The notes: generated by a model from the letters alone, not told the origin. Counted from the stretch's first letter, positions 32,756-41,611 are shown. The stretch: DNA of 43,342 bases from JBBUX01 sp037445775 (GCA_037445775.1 JBBIJX010000011.1:1-43342); one strand, 5' to 3'. Numbers and translations: made by a program.

Positions 32756-34573
32756 CTACCCCTCGGTCCGCTCGTAAGCCGCCCCGCTGCCGGCAACGGA
32801 GTAGCCCTCGCTGACGGCCGGTGAGAAGGCGCCCCGGGCCCGCGCAGCCAAGTGCGCCACGTTCTCGCGGACGAACAGCCCTGCGGCGGCAGCGACGTGC
32901 TTGGCCCTGACGGTCCGCGGCCAGTTCAGCTCGCTCTTCTCGCACACGGTTGACTGGCTGAGCCGTTCGGCCTGCTCCTTGAGCGCCCACAGCGCCGGCT
33001 CGCGCAGCGGCGCGGGCCCGTCCATGATCTGATCGATTCGCCGCATCGCCCCGACCGCCTGCCAGATCCGCGTCTCAGTCGCGGCCGCCGTGGCGTGGTC
33101 GATGATGCCCGCATCGGCCTTGACCCGGTTCACGGCGAGTCCGGCGTCGTAGGTGGCCTCGACCATCTCGTCGGGGCCCATCGCGTGGCTCTCGTAGTTC
33201 ATGATGTGCTTCCAGCTCGGCAGCACGAGCCGCTGGCGGTGCTCCTCGAGCGTCGTCGCCCTGAGCGTGTAGCCGTGCTCCGACGGCGCGTCGAACGCCC
33301 GTGAGCCGGGGTCGAGGAAGGGCGCCATGGGACTGACGAAGCACAGCAACCGCGGGTCGTTGCCCACCGCCTCGTACAGGTACTTGATGTACTCGCCGGT
33401 CTCGCGCACGGACTCGGCGGTCTGCGTGGGGATGCCGGTCATGAAGTACAGATCGAACCGGCTGCAGCCGTTGCGCAGCGCCGCCTTCACCGTCTCCTCG
33501 ACCTGGTCGATCGTGTAGTGGCGCTTGCCGAACGCCGCGCGCACACCGTCGTCGTGGCTCTCGACGCTGATCTCGACCGACCAGTCCGGCAGGTTCGCAT
33601 CGAGGAACTCGTAGAACTCCTCGTGGGGCGGCTTGAAGAACTCGAAACCGATCGGGTTCTTCATCTCGATCCGCTTGAGGCCCCGCACGAAATCACGCGT
33701 ATACTCGCGCCCTGCCTGCAGGAAGTCGTTCAAGACGAACATCGGGCCGGGGATATAGCGCTGTATGTGCGCGATGTCGCGCACGAGCAGCTCGGGGTCA
33801 CGGAACGCGATCCGGTCGCGACCGAAGTGCTCCTTGAACGAGTAGGCCGAACCGCCGCACGTCACACAGTCGTGGGTGCATCCGCGGCACGTCAGCGCGG
33901 CGCACACCGGGTACTTGAGCCAGTCCTTGAACGGCACGACGCCCGTCATGTCGCGGTAGCGTATGACCGACTTCATGTTGAAGGAGTAGTCGAGCGAGAT
34001 CGAGTCCATATCCGTCGGCACCCACGACAGCGGGTTCACGTGAACGGCGCCGGTGACGTCCTTCCACGTGAGGTTCGGCACCTCATCAAGGTTGCCGTTG
34101 TGCTTGACCGCGTCGATGAGGCGCCGGAACGGCTCCTCGGTCGAGTCTCCGCGCAACACGAAGTCCACCGCGTCGTAGGTGACCAACTCCTCGTGGAAGA
34201 AGCTCGAGGACAGCCCGCCGAACACCACGGGCGTGTCCGGATGCGCGCTCTTCACGATCTTCGCGACCTCGACGGACCCGTGCGCGTGAGGTAGCCAGTG
34301 CAGATCGATGCCGAAAACAGTCGCATCGAGCGAGCGTATGTATGTTTCAACGTCGAACTTGGGCTTGCTGAGCATGAGTACGGCGAGGTTGACGATGCGA
34401 ACCCTCAGGCCGTGGCGCTCAAGGTACTCGGCGATCGTCGTGAAGCCGAGCGGGTACATCTCGAAGATCGGCGTCGAAGGCACCATGTCAGACACTGGCC
34501 CGAACATGATTGAGCGCTCGCGGAAGTCGTAGACCGCGGGCGCATGCAGCAGCACGAGATCGAGTCGCGACAT
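32756..34573 (-). CDS. B12-binding domain/radical SAM protein (Ta0216-like)
   Basis: A 605-residue protein. The N-terminal third is a B12-binding-type Rossmann domain (VLLHAPAVYDF, YPLGFTTIAEYLERHG, FGIDLHWLPHAHG, VVFGGLSSSFF). The radical SAM core follows with CTHDCVTC (Cys232, 236, 239) plus an extra Cys229, then GFEFFKPPHEEF and VEISVESHDDGVRAAFGKRHY. The layout fits the family of B12-binding/radical SAM proteins exemplified by Ta0216, whose reaction is unknown. ATG 34573 has an extended -10 (TGCTACACT) 115 bases upstream. With menG and the deaminase downstream, a role in quinone or lipid-linked methylation is imaginable, but there is no direct support. Confidence 0.85.
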   Translation of the reverse strand: MSRLDLVLLHAPAVYDFRERSIMFGPVSDMVPSTPIFEMYPLGFTTIAEYLERHGLRVRIVNLAVLMLSKPKFDVETYIRSLDATVFGIDLHWLPHAHGSVEVAKIVKSAHPDTPVVFGGLSSSFFHEELVTYDAVDFVLRGDSTEEPFRRLIDAVKHNGNLDEVPNLTWKDVTGAVHVNPLSWVPTDMDSISLDYSFNMKSVIRYRDMTGVVPFKDWLKYPVCAALTCRGCTHDCVTCGGSAYSFKEHFGRDRIAFRDPELLVRDIAHIQRYIPGPMFVLNDFLQAGREYTRDFVRGLKRIEMKNPIGFEFFKPPHEEFYEFLDANLPDWSVEISVESHDDGVRAAFGKRHYTIDQVEETVKAALRNGCSRFDLYFMTGIPTQTAESVRETGEYIKYLYEAVGNDPRLLCFVSPMAPFLDPGSRAFDAPSEHGYTLRATTLEEHRQRLVLPSWKHIMNYESHAMGPDEMVEATYDAGLAVNRVKADAGIIDHATAAATETRIWQAVGAMRRIDQIMDGPAPLREPALWALKEQAERLSQSTVCEKSELNWPRTVRAKHVAAAAGLFVRENVAHLAARARGAFSPAVSEGYSVAGSGAAYERTEG

Positions 34574-34688
34574 GCCTCGAACAGGTCCTCTCTAGCCGTA
34601 ATCGTCCCCACCCCGCGGCGAGAAGAGCCGCCCCCCGAACGCGCTCACGCGGTTTGTCTTTGCCGGAACAGACCGCTCGCGCCCCGCG

Positions 34689-34697
34689 AGTGTAGCA
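34689..34697 (-). promoter_or_regulatory. Extended -10 upstream of the radical SAM gene
   Basis: Minus-strand TGCTACACT (TGn plus TACACT, 4 of 6) in the 190-base gap between the cytochrome and radical SAM genes. The rest of the gap shows no gene. Confidence 0.4.
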
Positions 34698-34763
34698 CGC
34701 GGATGCTGAGGGCCGCTGAGCGTATCAATGCGCAATCGCGATACCCCGCCCGTCCGAAGCGGG

Positions 34764-36047
34764 CTACTCCCTGATGACCCGCACGTGGCAGAGCGCACAG
34801 AACGTGGGGTCGTGGCACTCGAAGCACCTGTTTGCGCCCAGGGCGCGCACGACTTCAGGATGAAACTGCTGCCACGGAGCCTGCGAGGCATCGTAGGGCA
34901 CTCCCATCGACGTGCCGTGGTGGCACTCGTCGCAGAAGACCTCAGGGTCTCCATGGCACAGGGCACACGACTGAGGGTTCTTCTTGCCAGCCTTGCCATG
35001 CCCCGTCTTGAAGTCGCCGGGGTGCGGCATCGGCAAGCCGTGGCAGTCCGTGCAGAACCGCTCGGCGTGGCACGTGGAGCACTCGTTGATCGAGGACACC
35101 TTCGGCAATACGAGGGCGTCACCGCCATGCCCGCCCTCTTCAGCAGGTCTCTCCTCACTTGCGTGTCCGGTCTCTGTCTCGCTCGCGCCGGTCTTGCGGG
35201 CCGCGACAGCCGTGCGCGACGCCTCGAGCTGCGCGAGGTCGGCGTGGCCCTTCGGGTAGAAGCCCTCAACACGGTGGCTCGGCGGCTTGAGCTCGAAACC
35301 CGGTGTATGGCACGCCTCGCACGCACCCGTCGCTTTCGCACCCTGGGTCTGCTCATGACAGCGGAAGCACGCAGTCATCGACATGAACTGCTCGTGCTTC
35401 TGATTGGGTTTGCCGGTCTTGGGGTCCTTGAGTGTGAGCTTGAAGTCCTCATTATGTGCCACACGGTTGTGGCACACGGTGCAGCCGAAGCCCTCCCGGG
35501 AATGCACGCCGTGATCGATGAGCACACCCCTCGAAGGAGTGGGCGGACGCGTATCGAGGTTGTGGCACTGCGTGCACTGGCGCTCGGGCATCTCGAGCGC
35601 GATGTGGCTCTCAGGGTTCAGAGGCAGCGCAAAGTCGCCGGTCACCGTGAGGTACAGCTCGCCGAGCGCCTCGGCCTTGTGAAAGAGGAATGTGACGGGG
35701 TCCGCCCCGACCGGCATGTGGCAGGCCATGCAGCTCACGTTACTGTGAGTGGAGCGCTCGTAAGCGATGATCGTATCGCCTTGTACCTTGTGACAGACCT
35801 CGGCACAGAACCACTTAGTTGAAGTGACTCCCAACGCAACGATGACTGTCGCGGCGACCATGAGAAACCCGGCGCCGGTCCAGACGATGAAGCGTGGACG
35901 CCTCATAGGGTCGCGGAAGCCGTCGAGCGAGATGCGCGCTCGCCGTGGCTTGCGCGAGGCAGCGCCCACGCCCGATTCGACGTCTGGGCCTTTGGAGCTC
36001 CTCTTCGACTGTGGACGCGGCAGTGAGAACCGGGCCAATGCGGACAC
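34764..36047 (-). CDS. Membrane-anchored 12-heme cytochrome c with NapC/NrfH-like N-terminus
   Basis: A 427-residue protein. A cytoplasmic basic segment precedes one membrane helix (about 53-75), and the rest is extracytoplasmic. The first module reads FCAEVCHKVQGDTIIAYERSTH then SCMACHMP, which matches the quinol-oxidising NapC/NirT/NrfH fold except that heme 1 is CX3CH (C81) rather than CXXCH. Eleven CXXCH motifs follow (about 106, 158, 189, 227, 243, 323, 332, 361, 372, 408, 417), with a Glu/Gly/His-rich linker at 285-310 dividing them. It would take electrons from menaquinol. GTG 36047 stands directly at GAGG; TTG 36038 has better spacing and cannot be excluded. It lies ten bases after the 15-heme gene, in one operon. 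Confidence 0.9.
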   Translation of the reverse strand: MSALARFSLPRPQSKRSSKGPDVESGVGAASRKPRRARISLDGFRDPMRRPRFIVWTGAGFLMVAATVIVALGVTSTKWFCAEVCHKVQGDTIIAYERSTHSNVSCMACHMPVGADPVTFLFHKAEALGELYLTVTGDFALPLNPESHIALEMPERQCTQCHNLDTRPPTPSRGVLIDHGVHSREGFGCTVCHNRVAHNEDFKLTLKDPKTGKPNQKHEQFMSMTACFRCHEQTQGAKATGACEACHTPGFELKPPSHRVEGFYPKGHADLAQLEASRTAVAARKTGASETETGHASEERPAEEGGHGGDALVLPKVSSINECSTCHAERFCTDCHGLPMPHPGDFKTGHGKAGKKNPQSCALCHGDPEVFCDECHHGTSMGVPYDASQAPWQQFHPEVVRALGANRCFECHDPTFCALCHVRVIRE

Positions 36048-36057
36048 CCTCGCGAGT

Positions 36058-37509
36058 CTAGAAGTCGATTCCGACTATGTCGCCGGCCCGCACAGCATGA
36101 CACATCAGACACCCGCCGTCGTCGGGGTACGAGAAGTGCCGAAGCATCGAGGGCCTCTCGGTGCCGTGCGGGTTGTGGCACGACGTCGTGCATGTGAGTG
36201 GTGTGCGGGCGTTCACGTCGTAGTGCACCGGACGCACCGGATGATTCTTCCCCTCGTCGAAGTGCTCGGCCTCGTGACACTCGAGGCACAGCGGCGGGTT
36301 CGCGTTCGTGAGCATGGGGCGGTACCGAGACCCGTGAGGCGTGTGGCATCGGATGCACAGGACGATCGTGTGTTCGGAGTCCTCGAACTGTGGCGCCACG
36401 TCGTTGTGACACCGGTAGCAGAACGCGTTGTCCTTGGCCGCGATGAGGCCTCGATACTGCGCAGCGTGCGGGTCATGGCAGCTGGAACATCGCAGAGTCA
36501 CACCAACGGGATGATGGCTCGGGGCGGCGAACTGGTCCTCGGTACCCGGGTGGCACTTGTAGCAGAGTCCCGGCTGATGCGAGACCAGAAGCGGCCGGTA
36601 ATCTGAGCCGTGAGGCTCGTGGCAGCCGGTGCAGTCGTCGTTCATGAACGGCGCGTGCTGGACCGGCAAGCCGTCCATCGAGGCCACGGACGGATGGCAG
36701 CGGAAACAAAGGTCGCGCTGCGCTGCTACGAGGATGCCCCGGAAGTCCGATGCGTGCGGGTCGTGGCAGTCGATGCACCAGCCGGTCTCAGCGGGGTCGT
36801 GCGCTTGATCACGGGAAAGCTCGATTCCGACGGGATGGCAGGTCACGCACAGCGTCTGCGGCGCCTGGGTGAGCATGCCCCGGAAGTCCGATGCGTGCGG
36901 GTCGTGGCAGTTCGTGCACCTGCCGGCCATGAACGGCTGGTGGGGATAGGGATCCTCGAGCTTGGTGCCCATGCTGCCATGACACATCCAGCAGAGCTCC
37001 TCGAGTGGCAGGACCAGCTCGGAGTCCTTGTCCTTCACCCGCGCAGTCGTGGCTGCCGCGTCGGCGCCCGGTTCGGACGCCGCCTTCACACGACCGGCGC
37101 GCCCCTCCTGAAGCCGCATATACCAGCGAAGCGGCAACCACTCAAGCACCCGGGAGTACCGGCGCCACACCTCGACGGGACCGCGCGAAAGGAACACCGA
37201 TACCTTCTTGCCGTGCGGCGTGTGACAAGCCGTGCACTCCTTCTGCGCGAAGGGATTGTGCACGACACGGCTGCTGAAGTCCGGGATCAGCTCGGGATGG
37301 CACTGGAGGCACTCCATGTTGCGAACGATGAACCGCGCCCGCTCGCCGCCACCCGTCCTCCACTCGCGAACCTGGGTCGAGACACAACACAGGAGCAGCA
37401 GAAGCAGCAGGATGATGGCGATAGGCATCCAGCGGCGTCGATCACGCCGATCCTGAACGTCTTCGGATTCGATGTCGTCATCGTCAGCGACGACGTCGGG
37501 ATCGTACAA
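36058..37509 (-). CDS. Membrane-anchored 15-heme cytochrome c (paired CXXCH type)
   Basis: A 483-residue protein with a highly acidic cytoplasmic start, one membrane helix (about 28-46) and an extracytoplasmic part with 14 CXXCH motifs and one CX3CH (CTTSCH, C440). The motifs come as doublets in units of about 45-50 residues of the form CxxCHDPHASDFRG..CxxCHP, typical of the doubled-CXXCH domain. A 120-residue spacer with few hemes follows the first two. The start is TTG 37509, preceded by TAGGAGG; no better codon is near. An extended -10 lies 73 bases upstream. With the next gene it forms a two-gene unit likely to carry electrons from menaquinol outward; the acceptor is unknown. Confidence 0.92.
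   Translation of the reverse strand: MYDPDVVADDDDIESEDVQDRRDRRRWMPIAIILLLLLLLCCVSTQVREWRTGGGERARFIVRNMECLQCHPELIPDFSSRVVHNPFAQKECTACHTPHGKKVSVFLSRGPVEVWRRYSRVLEWLPLRWYMRLQEGRAGRVKAASEPGADAAATTARVKDKDSELVLPLEELCWMCHGSMGTKLEDPYPHQPFMAGRCTNCHDPHASDFRGMLTQAPQTLCVTCHPVGIELSRDQAHDPAETGWCIDCHDPHASDFRGILVAAQRDLCFRCHPSVASMDGLPVQHAPFMNDDCTGCHEPHGSDYRPLLVSHQPGLCYKCHPGTEDQFAAPSHHPVGVTLRCSSCHDPHAAQYRGLIAAKDNAFCYRCHNDVAPQFEDSEHTIVLCIRCHTPHGSRYRPMLTNANPPLCLECHEAEHFDEGKNHPVRPVHYDVNARTPLTCTTSCHNPHGTERPSMLRHFSYPDDGGCLMCHAVRAGDIVGIDF
36734..36911. repeat. Identical 37-base direct repeat inside the 15-heme gene
   Basis: Bases 36734-36770 and 36875-36911 are identical over 37 bases, offset 141 bases (47 codons, in frame). 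They encode the CHDPHASDFRG part of neighbouring heme units, while the sequence between has diverged, which points to recent gene conversion or strong constraint. Confidence 0.9.
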
Positions 37510-37581
37510 CGATCCTCCTACGGCTGAATCCGGACGCCACTGCCAGAATCGCAGCGGGACGCGCCCCTTGCGTCCTGCGTC

Positions 37582-37590
37582 TATTCTAGC
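37582..37590 (-). promoter_or_regulatory. Extended -10 upstream of the cytochrome operon
   Basis: Minus-strand TGCTAGAAT, identical over nine bases to the element before mdh, about 73 bases before the 15-heme start. No clear -35. Confidence 0.5.
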
Positions 37591-37661
37591 ATGGCGACGA
37601 GGCCCCTTATGGAGCCTTACGATAGGTTTCGGCGGTGACTACGCACCTCTTTAGCGAAGAA

Positions 37662-37691
37662 GGCGGCGGCGCATCGATCCGCACCGCCGCC
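37662..37691 (-). terminator. Hairpin terminator after the NHL/Ig protein gene
   Basis: Minus-strand arms GGCGGCGGTGC and GCGCCGCCGCC pair with a short loop and are followed by TTCTTCG. It stands 22 bases after the stop of the 1292-residue gene and ahead of the cytochrome promoter. Confidence 0.5.
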
Positions 37692-37713
37692 CCCAGTACC
37701 GCCTGACTGCGCG

Positions 37714-40700
37714 CTAGCGGATCCTGATCCGGATGTGGCGCGTGGGGCCCCAGTTGCCGGCCTTGTCGCGCGCACGCACGTGGAAATACCAGGTGCCGCT
37801 GGAGAGGTTGGAGTAGTACTTCGTGGTGGCGGTCGTCGTGACCGACGTTGACGGCTTCGTAGTCGACGTGCGATCGAGCTTCACAGCGTACCGGGACACG
37901 CCGCTCAGCGCGTCCTTTGCCGACCACTTGAAGCGCACGTCGCGGGAGCGGTAGTACGTCGTGGACGAGGGATGCGTGGGCGAAGATAGCGACGAGATGG
38001 ACGGATCCGCCTTGTCGATGCGCACCGTGACAGTCTGCGGCGATTCGACCACACCGTCCGCCTCGGACCAGAACTCGATGGTCGTGATGCCCGCACGCGT
38101 GATAGTGAAGGGTCCAGCGTAGGACGTCGCACTTGTCTGTCCAGCGACTCGATAGTATGTCTCGGGCGAGACTGTGTTCGTGGCCACGGTCGCACTCAAC
38201 GACACGCTCACGTCTGTCTTCTGCCAAGTCTCAATCACGGTCGCCTTGGTCTTCGGGATGTCCCCAGAGCGCACGACCTGACTCTGCAGGGACTCTTGGT
38301 TCCCTACTTTGTCGACGGAGCGGTACCACACCACCGTACCGGCGGGTATCTTGACGGTGAATGGTACGGTGTAGCGCGCCCATGCGGTAGCGTCGCCAAC
38401 ACGGTAATAGGTCGCGTCGACCCCCGACGCGGCATCCGTTGCGGCAAGGCGCACTGCGACACCGTCTTTGACTTTCTCGAGCGTCGCCGACGTCGATGGC
38501 GGTGTGCGATCGATCCTGACAGCGACTGACCGTGCGGCCTCCGTGATGCCATCGGCGACCGACCAAAATGTCACGGACGTGACACCCTCGGCGCTCACGG
38601 TGAACGGAGTCGAGTACCGGATCGCCGAACCCGCGCCCAAACGGTAGCTGGTCGTGATCGAGGTGCTCGTCGGGTGCGTAGCGGTGAGGACAACCTGCAT
38701 GTCTGTTGACCGCCACGCTCCATCGATGTTGCTCGTGGTAACCGGAGCGACCGCGGGTGGAGGAGGAGGCGGCGGTGGTGGTGGTGGTGGTGGTGGTGTA
38801 GGTGGCGGAGACGTGTCCCCCAGCGTGAACGTCCACGACTTCGGCGTCTCAGCATTGCCGACTCTGTCTATCGCGCGATACCAGACCGTGGTGCGCCCCA
38901 TCTTCGTCACGACGATCGGCGCACTGTAGAGACCCCACTCCATCGCGTCGTCTAAGCGATACTCCCGGCGGGCCACGCCAGAGCCGCCGTCAGTCGCATC
39001 CACTGTCACCGTCGCGCTCAGCGCGGATGTCGTCACAGACGACGTCGACACCGGGGGCGTCCGGTCGATACGCACCCATCCGGACTTCGGTGCCTCCAAG
39101 TTGCCGCGCTCGTCTTCGGACCAGTAGAACACCTCGTTAGCGCCCTCGGTGTCCACTACGAACGGCCCCTCATACGGCGAGCCCGCACCCGCACTCCCCC
39201 GCTTGTAGTAGGTCCGCTTGACACCGCTCTCGGAGTCGGTCGCGTTCAAGGACACCGTGACCGCGTCTTTGACCCATCCGACGTCCGCACCCCCAAGACC
39301 TGTCGCACTCGTGAGTGGCGGCGTCGTGTCATCGAGCAACTGCTCGCGCTTGGTCGCTTCGCGGTTGCCTACGTTGTCGATCGCGTAGTACTCGATGAGC
39401 GTGTTGGCGAACGCGGGCACGGTGAACGCTTGCGTGTAGGTCGTAGGAAGCGAACCGTTGATGCTGTAGTACCTGGCATTCACGCCAGAGCCGCCGTCGG
39501 TAGCCGCGAGCGTCACACTACGCACGCCGCCTGCCGGAACCCCTACAGTCGCAGTGGTCACCGGAGCGGTCTTGTCGATCCTGACCGTCGCGGTCCGCTC
39601 GATCTCGACGTTTCCGGCGTTGTCGGTGGCGTAGAAGGCGACGGCGGTCTGTCCCTCGATGTCGACGGGGATAGACACGCTCGCAGCGTTCACGGTCTGC
39701 CAGGGGCCGGCGCCCACCTTGTAGGTGATGCTCCTGACACCTGAGGTCGTGTCGACGGCCGTCAGTGTGACCGTCTGGGCGGTCCTGGTCCATACCCCGG
39801 ACACGTTCGGCGTTGTCACCGGAGCGCCCTTGTCGATCCTGACCGTCGCGGTCTTCGCGGTCTCGACGTTTCCGGCGTTGTCGGTCGCCCAGAAGGTAAC
39901 GACCGTTTCACCCTCTCTGTCGACGACGAATGTCGCAGACGAGCCTTCGACGGTCTGAGGAGCACCACTCGGGCCGAGGCGGTACGTTATGCTCTTCACG
40001 CCGCTTCGGCCATCGAGCGCGCTCAGGGTGAGAGTCTGCGCAACCCTGCTCCAAGTGCTGACCGAGTTGGACGTTGTCATCGGCGCGGTCATGTCGATCC
40101 TGACCGTCGCGGTCTTCGCGGTCTCGACATTTCCAGCCGCATCGACCGCCCAGAAGCTCACGACCGTCTCGCCTGGGGTGTTGACCAGAAAAGACACAGA
40201 TGGGCCATCAACTACCCTCGTCGTGCCCGAACCCAAACGGTACATGAGCCTGCTCACGCCTGAGACAGCGTCCGCAGCCACGAGTGTCACCATCTGTCCG
40301 CTGGGACTCCAAACACCGGTGATGTTGGAAGATGTCTGAGGCGCGCCCTTGTCGATCCTGACCGTCGCCGTCTTCGGGTCCTCGACGTTGCCCGCGACGT
40401 CAGTCGCCCAGAAGGTAACGTCCGTCGCGCCCTCGGTATCGACGACGAAAGTCGCAGAAGTGCCGTTCACCGTCTGAGGAGCGCTCGAACCAACGCGATA
40501 GGTGATGCTGCGCACCCCACTGAGTTCATCAGTTGCAGTGATGACGACGGTCTGAGGGGTTCGATTCCATATGGGACTCAGAACCGCTTCGCTGACAGGC
40601 TTCGCCTTGTCCGAGAGAGCCAGCGGCCAGACGGCTTGGCGCGTACCGGATGATGAGTGCTGAATGATGCGCGCGTTTCCGGTATCCGCGATCCAAACCG

Positions 40701-41592
40701 ACACGCCGTCGCTCCATACGCCCTGAGGTGAGGTAAACGATGTCTCGCTGCTCCCTAGGGATCCCCACGAGGCGATCTGTGCACCAGTCAGCGCATTGGC
40801 CGATTCGACTCTCGGTGCGCCGGTGTCGACAACGAACGCGGTAGTGCCGGAGACGCTATTGTCAATCGGCGTGAAATAGCGCGAGGTCGCCACACCGTCC
40901 CCGCCCTGAAGTCCCCACTCAAGTTCGGGGAGATAGGTGGCCGTGCTTATCTTGACGATACGACGAGTACCCGAGTCTGTGATGTAGAGCGACGAACCCC
41001 CGACCGAAAGACCGCGCGGGCTCATCAACGAGCCGATGGGGATCGTCGAGCCCGGCGGAGCACCGAAGCTCGAGTGCTTGCCCTCGTACGCGCCGGTGGA
41101 TGCGAAACGCTGGATACGATCGTTGTTCGTATCTGCGACCCAGATTCTTCCACTACCGTCGACCGCAATACCGCATGGATAGCTGAACTGCCCGTTGCCG
41201 GTGCCGGCGGCGCCGAAGACTCGCTGTACGGAGCCGGAGGCGTCGAACACGACCACACGATGATTGTTAGTGTCTGCAACATAGACAGCCCCGGATGCGT
41301 CGACCGCCACCGCCTGTGGGTTGTCGAGGGTGATAGATGCGCCGGGGACGGGATGCACGGCGATCAAGGCGCCGGACGATGAGAGCCTCAGGAGCCGGTC
41401 ATTCCCCGCGTCAGTAACCCACCACCCACCGTCAGCCGCGCGTGCGATGTCCGTGGGCTCCACCTTCGCCTCCGAGGCGCTGGCAAGCGAGGTGCCCGCA
41501 CTCAGCACGGCGCCTGCAGTCACCACCAAAAGCGCACATGTGGTGAGGAGCACCGCTGCCGCATGCCTCCGGCCGTGCGTTCTGCCGGTCAA
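37714..41592 (-). CDS. Secreted NHL-propeller protein with about ten Ig-like (OmpL47-type) repeats
   Basis: A 1292-residue exported protein. TTG 41592 is chosen since AGGAGG lies eight bases ahead; GTG 41601 overlaps that ribosome site. A signal peptide (about 1-38) is followed by a six-bladed NHL beta-propeller (about 45-330; motifs VYVADTNNHRVVVFD, IWVADTNNDRIQRF). Then come about ten domains of 80-100 residues with TFWATDNAGNVE..KTATVRIDK, like the OmpL47/bacterial Ig-type repeats of surface proteins. A 14-Pro run divides them at about 933-946. The C-terminal 90 residues resemble fibronectin III (WYFHVRARDKAGNWG) and end basic. No LPXTG or membrane anchor. Likely cell-surface scaffold or ligand binder beside the cytochromes; the role is inference. 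Confidence 0.85.
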   Translation of the reverse strand: MTGRTHGRRHAAAVLLTTCALLVVTAGAVLSAGTSLASASEAKVEPTDIARAADGGWWVTDAGNDRLLRLSSSGALIAVHPVPGASITLDNPQAVAVDASGAVYVADTNNHRVVVFDASGSVQRVFGAAGTGNGQFSYPCGIAVDGSGRIWVADTNNDRIQRFASTGAYEGKHSSFGAPPGSTIPIGSLMSPRGLSVGGSSLYITDSGTRRIVKISTATYLPELEWGLQGGDGVATSRYFTPIDNSVSGTTAFVVDTGAPRVESANALTGAQIASWGSLGSSETSFTSPQGVWSDGVSVWIADTGNARIIQHSSSGTRQAVWPLALSDKAKPVSEAVLSPIWNRTPQTVVITATDELSGVRSITYRVGSSAPQTVNGTSATFVVDTEGATDVTFWATDVAGNVEDPKTATVRIDKGAPQTSSNITGVWSPSGQMVTLVAADAVSGVSRLMYRLGSGTTRVVDGPSVSFLVNTPGETVVSFWAVDAAGNVETAKTATVRIDMTAPMTTSNSVSTWSRVAQTLTLSALDGRSGVKSITYRLGPSGAPQTVEGSSATFVVDREGETVVTFWATDNAGNVETAKTATVRIDKGAPVTTPNVSGVWTRTAQTVTLTAVDTTSGVRSITYKVGAGPWQTVNAASVSIPVDIEGQTAVAFYATDNAGNVEIERTATVRIDKTAPVTTATVGVPAGGVRSVTLAATDGGSGVNARYYSINGSLPTTYTQAFTVPAFANTLIEYYAIDNVGNREATKREQLLDDTTPPLTSATGLGGADVGWVKDAVTVSLNATDSESGVKRTYYKRGSAGAGSPYEGPFVVDTEGANEVFYWSEDERGNLEAPKSGWVRIDRTPPVSTSSVTTSALSATVTVDATDGGSGVARREYRLDDAMEWGLYSAPIVVTKMGRTTVWYRAIDRVGNAETPKSWTFTLGDTSPPPTPPPPPPPPPPPPPPAVAPVTTSNIDGAWRSTDMQVVLTATHPTSTSITTSYRLGAGSAIRYSTPFTVSAEGVTSVTFWSVADGITEAARSVAVRIDRTPPSTSATLEKVKDGVAVRLAATDAASGVDATYYRVGDATAWARYTVPFTVKIPAGTVVWYRSVDKVGNQESLQSQVVRSGDIPKTKATVIETWQKTDVSVSLSATVATNTVSPETYYRVAGQTSATSYAGPFTITRAGITTIEFWSEADGVVESPQTVTVRIDKADPSISSLSSPTHPSSTTYYRSRDVRFKWSAKDALSGVSRYAVKLDRTSTTKPSTSVTTTATTKYYSNLSSGTWYFHVRARDKAGNWGPTRHIRIRIR
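38756..38797. repeat. Proline-coding trinucleotide tract
   Basis: Fourteen GGN triplets on the plus strand, the last eight all GGT (38774-38797), code for 14 prolines on the minus strand. The uniform run could slip and change linker length in whole codons without frameshift. Confidence 0.85.
39573..40607. repeat. Near-identical ~258-bp repeats coding Ig-like domains
   Basis: TGTCGATCCTGACCGTCGC or a one-base variant starts at 39573, 39831, 40092 and 40350, spaced 258, 261 and 258 bases. Each begins the conserved TATVRIDK stretch. Flanking 60-70 bases are also closely alike, so these four domains arose by recent tandem duplication. The right end is approximate. Confidence 0.8.
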
Positions 41593-41611
41593 CCCAGACA
41601 CCTCCTACGAG

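Noticed and set aside
36734..36911. CRISPR-like spacing of repeats in the cytochrome gene
   Set aside because: Only two copies, in frame, coding the same heme unit; there are no cas genes.
37371..37395. Lipobox in the 15-heme protein (LLLLCC at the end of its N-terminal helix)
   Set aside because: The residues before Cys are all Leu, not the small-residue pattern of a lipobox, and a long acidic cytoplasmic segment precedes it; a membrane anchor fits better.
41593..41601. GTG 41601 as start of the NHL/Ig gene
   Set aside because: It overlaps the AGGAGG ribosome site; TTG 41592 has ideal eight-base spacing.
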